Source: an uncultured Spirochaetales bacterium | Lineage (GTDB): Bacteria; Spirochaetota; Spirochaetia; Sphaerochaetales; Sphaerochaetaceae | DNA: 33,124 nt | NCBI GenBank assembly: GCA_949288415.1 | Contig: CASEKE010000021.1 | Coordinates: 1 to 33,124, forward strand | Direction of reading: 5' to 3' | Shown here: positions 31,026 through 33,124 of the stretch, one piece after another | How positions within the stretch are numbered: the first letter of the stretch is position 1 | Layout: each line of letters opens with the position of its first letter | Program-made: the position numbers and the translations under genes | Notes under the pieces: model-generated | Seen by the model: only the letters and a program-made list of their open reading frames with translations | Databases searched by the model: none | Told to the model about the DNA's origin: nothing

Positions 31026-32864
31026 TCATTTGAGAAGGAAAGAAGGAATCTCGCCTCTCTGCTGGTAGATTCTCCTCTGCTGGCTGTCGAGAATCTTCTT
31101 GCACATCCTTATAGAAAGCGGTGTCACCTCGACAAGCTCATCGTCCTTGATGAACTGTATGGCCTGTTCCAAGGAAGGCTTGGCAACAGGAGTGAGAGCT
31201 ACGGCTTCGTCCTTTCCGGCAGCCCTGAGGTTAGTCAGCTTCTTTGTCCTTGTAGGATTGAGAAGCAGATCGCCATCCCTGTTTCGCTCACCGACGATCA
31301 TACCTTCGTAGACCTCGTCGCCGGGAACGATAAAGAAACGACCTCTATCCTCCAGTTCCCATATGCCGTATGCAACCGCGACGCCTGCACGGTCGCAGAC
31401 GAGCGATCCGCTATATCTTTCAGGGAAATCGCCCTTGTATGGTTCATAGCCCTTGAGATAGCTGTTCATTATGCCGAAGCCACGGGTATCTGTAAGGAAT
31501 TCATCCCTGTATCCGATTAGTCCTCTGGCGGGAATCTCGAATCTCATCTTGACCCGTCCGCCCTGCGTATAGTTCAGATCAAGGACCTTTCCCTTCCTTT
31601 TTCCGAGCTTTTCCATCACAGTACCGGAGTACTCCTCAGGACAGTCGATGAAAAGAACCTCGATCGGTTCCGTCCTGCGTCCTTCTTCGTCGTAATGGAA
31701 GATTATCTTCGGTCTTCCAACGCATAGCTCAAAACCTTCGCGTCGCATCTGCTCGACGATTATGGCCATCTGGAATTCGCCTCTTCCCTTAACGGTAAAA
31801 GTGTCGTCGGGATTTTTTTCTATCCTGATGGAGACGTTTCTAAGAGCCTCCTTCTCAAGCCGTTCCCAGATCTTCGCCCCGGTTACGGCCTTTCCTTCCT
31901 TACCGGCAAGAGGACTAATGTTCTTTGAGAAAAGCATAGATACGGTCGGTTCATCGACTGTGATTCTAGGCAAGGCCTTGATGGCCTCTTTTGTGCAGAT
32001 TGTATCGCCGATAGAAACATCATCGACACCGGAGAGCACGATTATGTCTCCGCTCTCGACTTTGGCGCAGTCCTTGAAAACCGGACCGTCATAAGCCTGC
32101 AGCCTTGTGACGCGTAGCGGCTCCGTCGAATTTTCCTTCACGCAGATGAGAGAATCGTTGGTGTTTGCCGTTCCGTTGATGACCTTGCCGATAGCGAGAC
32201 GACCTAGGAAGTCGGAATAGGAAAGATCGGATACAAGCATCTGGAACGGTTCCTCGTCGTCGTATTCCGGCGCAGGGATGTACTCGATTACTGCATCGAG
32301 CAGGCTGTGCATATTGTCTTCTATCGCATCGAGGGACTTGCCGCACCGTCCGGCCCTGCCGTTCGCATAGAACACAGGAACGTCGAGCAGCCTCTCGTCA
32401 TCACCGAGTTCGAGAAGAAGGTCGAACACTTCGTCAAGCACTTCCTCGGGCCTTGCATCAGGCCTATCGATCTTGTTTATCACGACTATGACGGCAAGAT
32501 TCTTCTTGAGGGCCTTCTCGAGAACAAATCGAGTCTGGGGAAGAGGTCCTTCGGCGGCATCGCATAGGAGAATGACGCCGTCGACCATGGAAAGTCCCCG
32601 TTCCACCTCACCGCCGAAATCGGCATGGCCCGGAGTATCGATGATATTTATTTTTCTGCCTTTCCAGTGGATGGCACAGTTCTTTGCGCTGATTGTTATT
32701 CCACGTTCGCGTTCGATGTCGCCGGAATCCATGATCCTTTCATGGTCCATGTTCTTTCCGACAAGTCCGCTCTGCTTGAAAAGAGCATCGACCAATGTCG
32801 TCTTGCCATGGTCGACGTGAGCAATTATAGCGATGTTTCTAATGTTGTCGTTCTTTCTGATCAT
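31026..32864 (-). CDS. typA: Ribosome-associated GTPase TypA/BipA
   Basis: TypA is an EF-G-like translational GTPase that supports ribosome assembly and stress or cold adaptation. The 612-residue length is normal. G1 is A-H-V-D-H-G-K-T-T near 15-23, switch I has G-I-T-I, G3 is D-T-P-G-H-A-D-F near 77-84 and G4 is N-K-I-D-R-P near 131-136. The R-x-x-Y-Q/R-E-like C-terminal part is seen in R-G-L-I-G-Y-R-D-E-F-L-T-D-T-R-G. The ATG at 32864 has no Shine-Dalgarno and no good promoter at leaderless distance; a TGTGATAGT eleven bases further up could be a weak extended -10. It lies on the same strand as the downstream rRNA terminator and 5S gene but after them. Confidence 0.95.
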   Translation of the reverse strand: MIRKNDNIRNIAIIAHVDHGKTTLVDALFKQSGLVGKNMDHERIMDSGDIERERGITISAKNCAIHWKGRKINIIDTPGHADFGGEVERGLSMVDGVILLCDAAEGPLPQTRFVLEKALKKNLAVIVVINKIDRPDARPEEVLDEVFDLLLELGDDERLLDVPVFYANGRAGRCGKSLDAIEDNMHSLLDAVIEYIPAPEYDDEEPFQMLVSDLSYSDFLGRLAIGKVINGTANTNDSLICVKENSTEPLRVTRLQAYDGPVFKDCAKVESGDIIVLSGVDDVSIGDTICTKEAIKALPRITVDEPTVSMLFSKNISPLAGKEGKAVTGAKIWERLEKEALRNVSIRIEKNPDDTFTVKGRGEFQMAIIVEQMRREGFELCVGRPKIIFHYDEEGRRTEPIEVLFIDCPEEYSGTVMEKLGKRKGKVLDLNYTQGGRVKMRFEIPARGLIGYRDEFLTDTRGFGIMNSYLKGYEPYKGDFPERYSGSLVCDRAGVAVAYGIWELEDRGRFFIVPGDEVYEGMIVGERNRDGDLLLNPTRTKKLTNLRAAGKDEAVALTPVAKPSLEQAIQFIKDDELVEVTPLSIRMCKKILDSQQRRIYQQRGEIPSFLLK

Positions 32865-33004
32865 ACGAATGGAAAACTATCACAAACAATCGTTTTAATA
32901 AAGAGCCCCGGTGAAGTTTTCTTCATGTTACATAAACAATTACTGATGGAAAAGAACTATTGTATGGAATCGGATGCATAGTCAAATAAAAGCATGCAGA
33001 CATG

Positions 33005-33034
33005 AAAAAGCCCCCGTGCGAGAAGCCGCGGGGG
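33005..33034 (-). terminator. Rho-independent terminator of the rRNA operon
   Basis: An 8-bp GC stem (33011-33018 with 33027-33034, one G-U pair) has an 8-nt loop. On the minus strand it is followed by CTTTTTC. It lies about 20 bases past the 5S 3' end. Confidence 0.85.
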
Positions 33035-33053
33035 ACGAAAGGTCAAAAAAAAA

Positions 33054-33124
33054 CCTGGCAACGACCTACTCTCCCACGGACAAGCCGCAGTACCATCGGC
33101 GCGGGAGCGTTTTACTTACGTGTT
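33054..33124 (-). rRNA. rrf: 5S ribosomal RNA, 3' part
   Basis: The minus strand reads CGATGGTACTGCGG, then GTGGGAGAGTAGGTCGTTGCCAGG, split here by key blocks: GATGGTACTG, GGGAGAGTAGG and TCGTTGCCAGG. These are the conserved 3' half of bacterial 5S rRNA. About 71 bases are present; the 5' part and presumably the 23S and 16S genes lie beyond the window. A T9 tract follows directly after the mature 3' end, then the GC terminator. Confidence 0.88.

Overview
The window looks like a spirochaete chromosome, most plausibly a Sphaerochaeta/Treponema-type lineage. The hints are a bacterial XPB helicase followed by a helicase-associated partner, a fused AroD-AroE protein, a short monomeric aconitase, a divergent-PAP2 protein and very tight packing of moderately GC-rich genes. 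This placement is an inference from gene content; no complete marker gene is present.

Layout. Positions 1-4.8 kb hold the end of an inositol-phosphatase-family gene, an ACT-domain protein, an unrecognised 541-residue protein joined to nrdR, a dGTPase and a small membrane protein. From 4.8 to 9.9 kb there is one apparent operon: aroK, aroC, an XPB-type helicase and its partner. It converges on aroDE, so three proteins of the shikimate pathway lie within 6.5 kb. From 11.5 to 14.4 kb come an ABC-F ATPase, a Maf-type pyrophosphatase and an ArsR/SmtB repressor. From 14.4 to 19.9 kb lie a beta-hydroxyacid dehydrogenase and citrate synthase on +, facing isocitrate dehydrogenase and aconitase on -, around one bidirectional terminator. 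These supply the citrate-to-2-oxoglutarate branch. From 19.9 to 26.5 kb there are an MFS transporter, a DUF212/RsmB-like/DUF362 operon, a UvrD/PcrA-type helicase and an orphan PTS IIC-like permease.

From 26.6 to 29.5 kb the character changes abruptly. About 1.5 kb of extremely AT-rich, essentially gene-free DNA is followed by a ParA ATPase and a small ribbon-helix-helix-like protein, with more AT-rich DNA on the other side. This resembles a plasmid-type partition cassette with an adjacent candidate centromere or origin, and it is the most unusual region here. A GH43 beta-xylosidase-like gene follows, then typA (-), a strong rRNA terminator and the 3' part of a 5S rRNA gene (-) that runs off the window.

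Regulatory features. Several promoters can be read directly. At five genes (ACT protein, aroK, arsR, the hydroxyacid dehydrogenase, DUF212) the -10 box lies only 6-8 nt before the start codon and there is no Shine-Dalgarno sequence, so leaderless mRNAs are likely. Most other genes have clear Shine-Dalgarno sequences. Five of seven convergent pairs overlap at their stop codons. The isocitrate dehydrogenase has lost four of the five residues that select NADP in the E. coli enzyme and probably uses NAD+. The ArsR protein keeps an exact SmtB-type alpha-5 zinc-site motif although no metal transporter is nearby.
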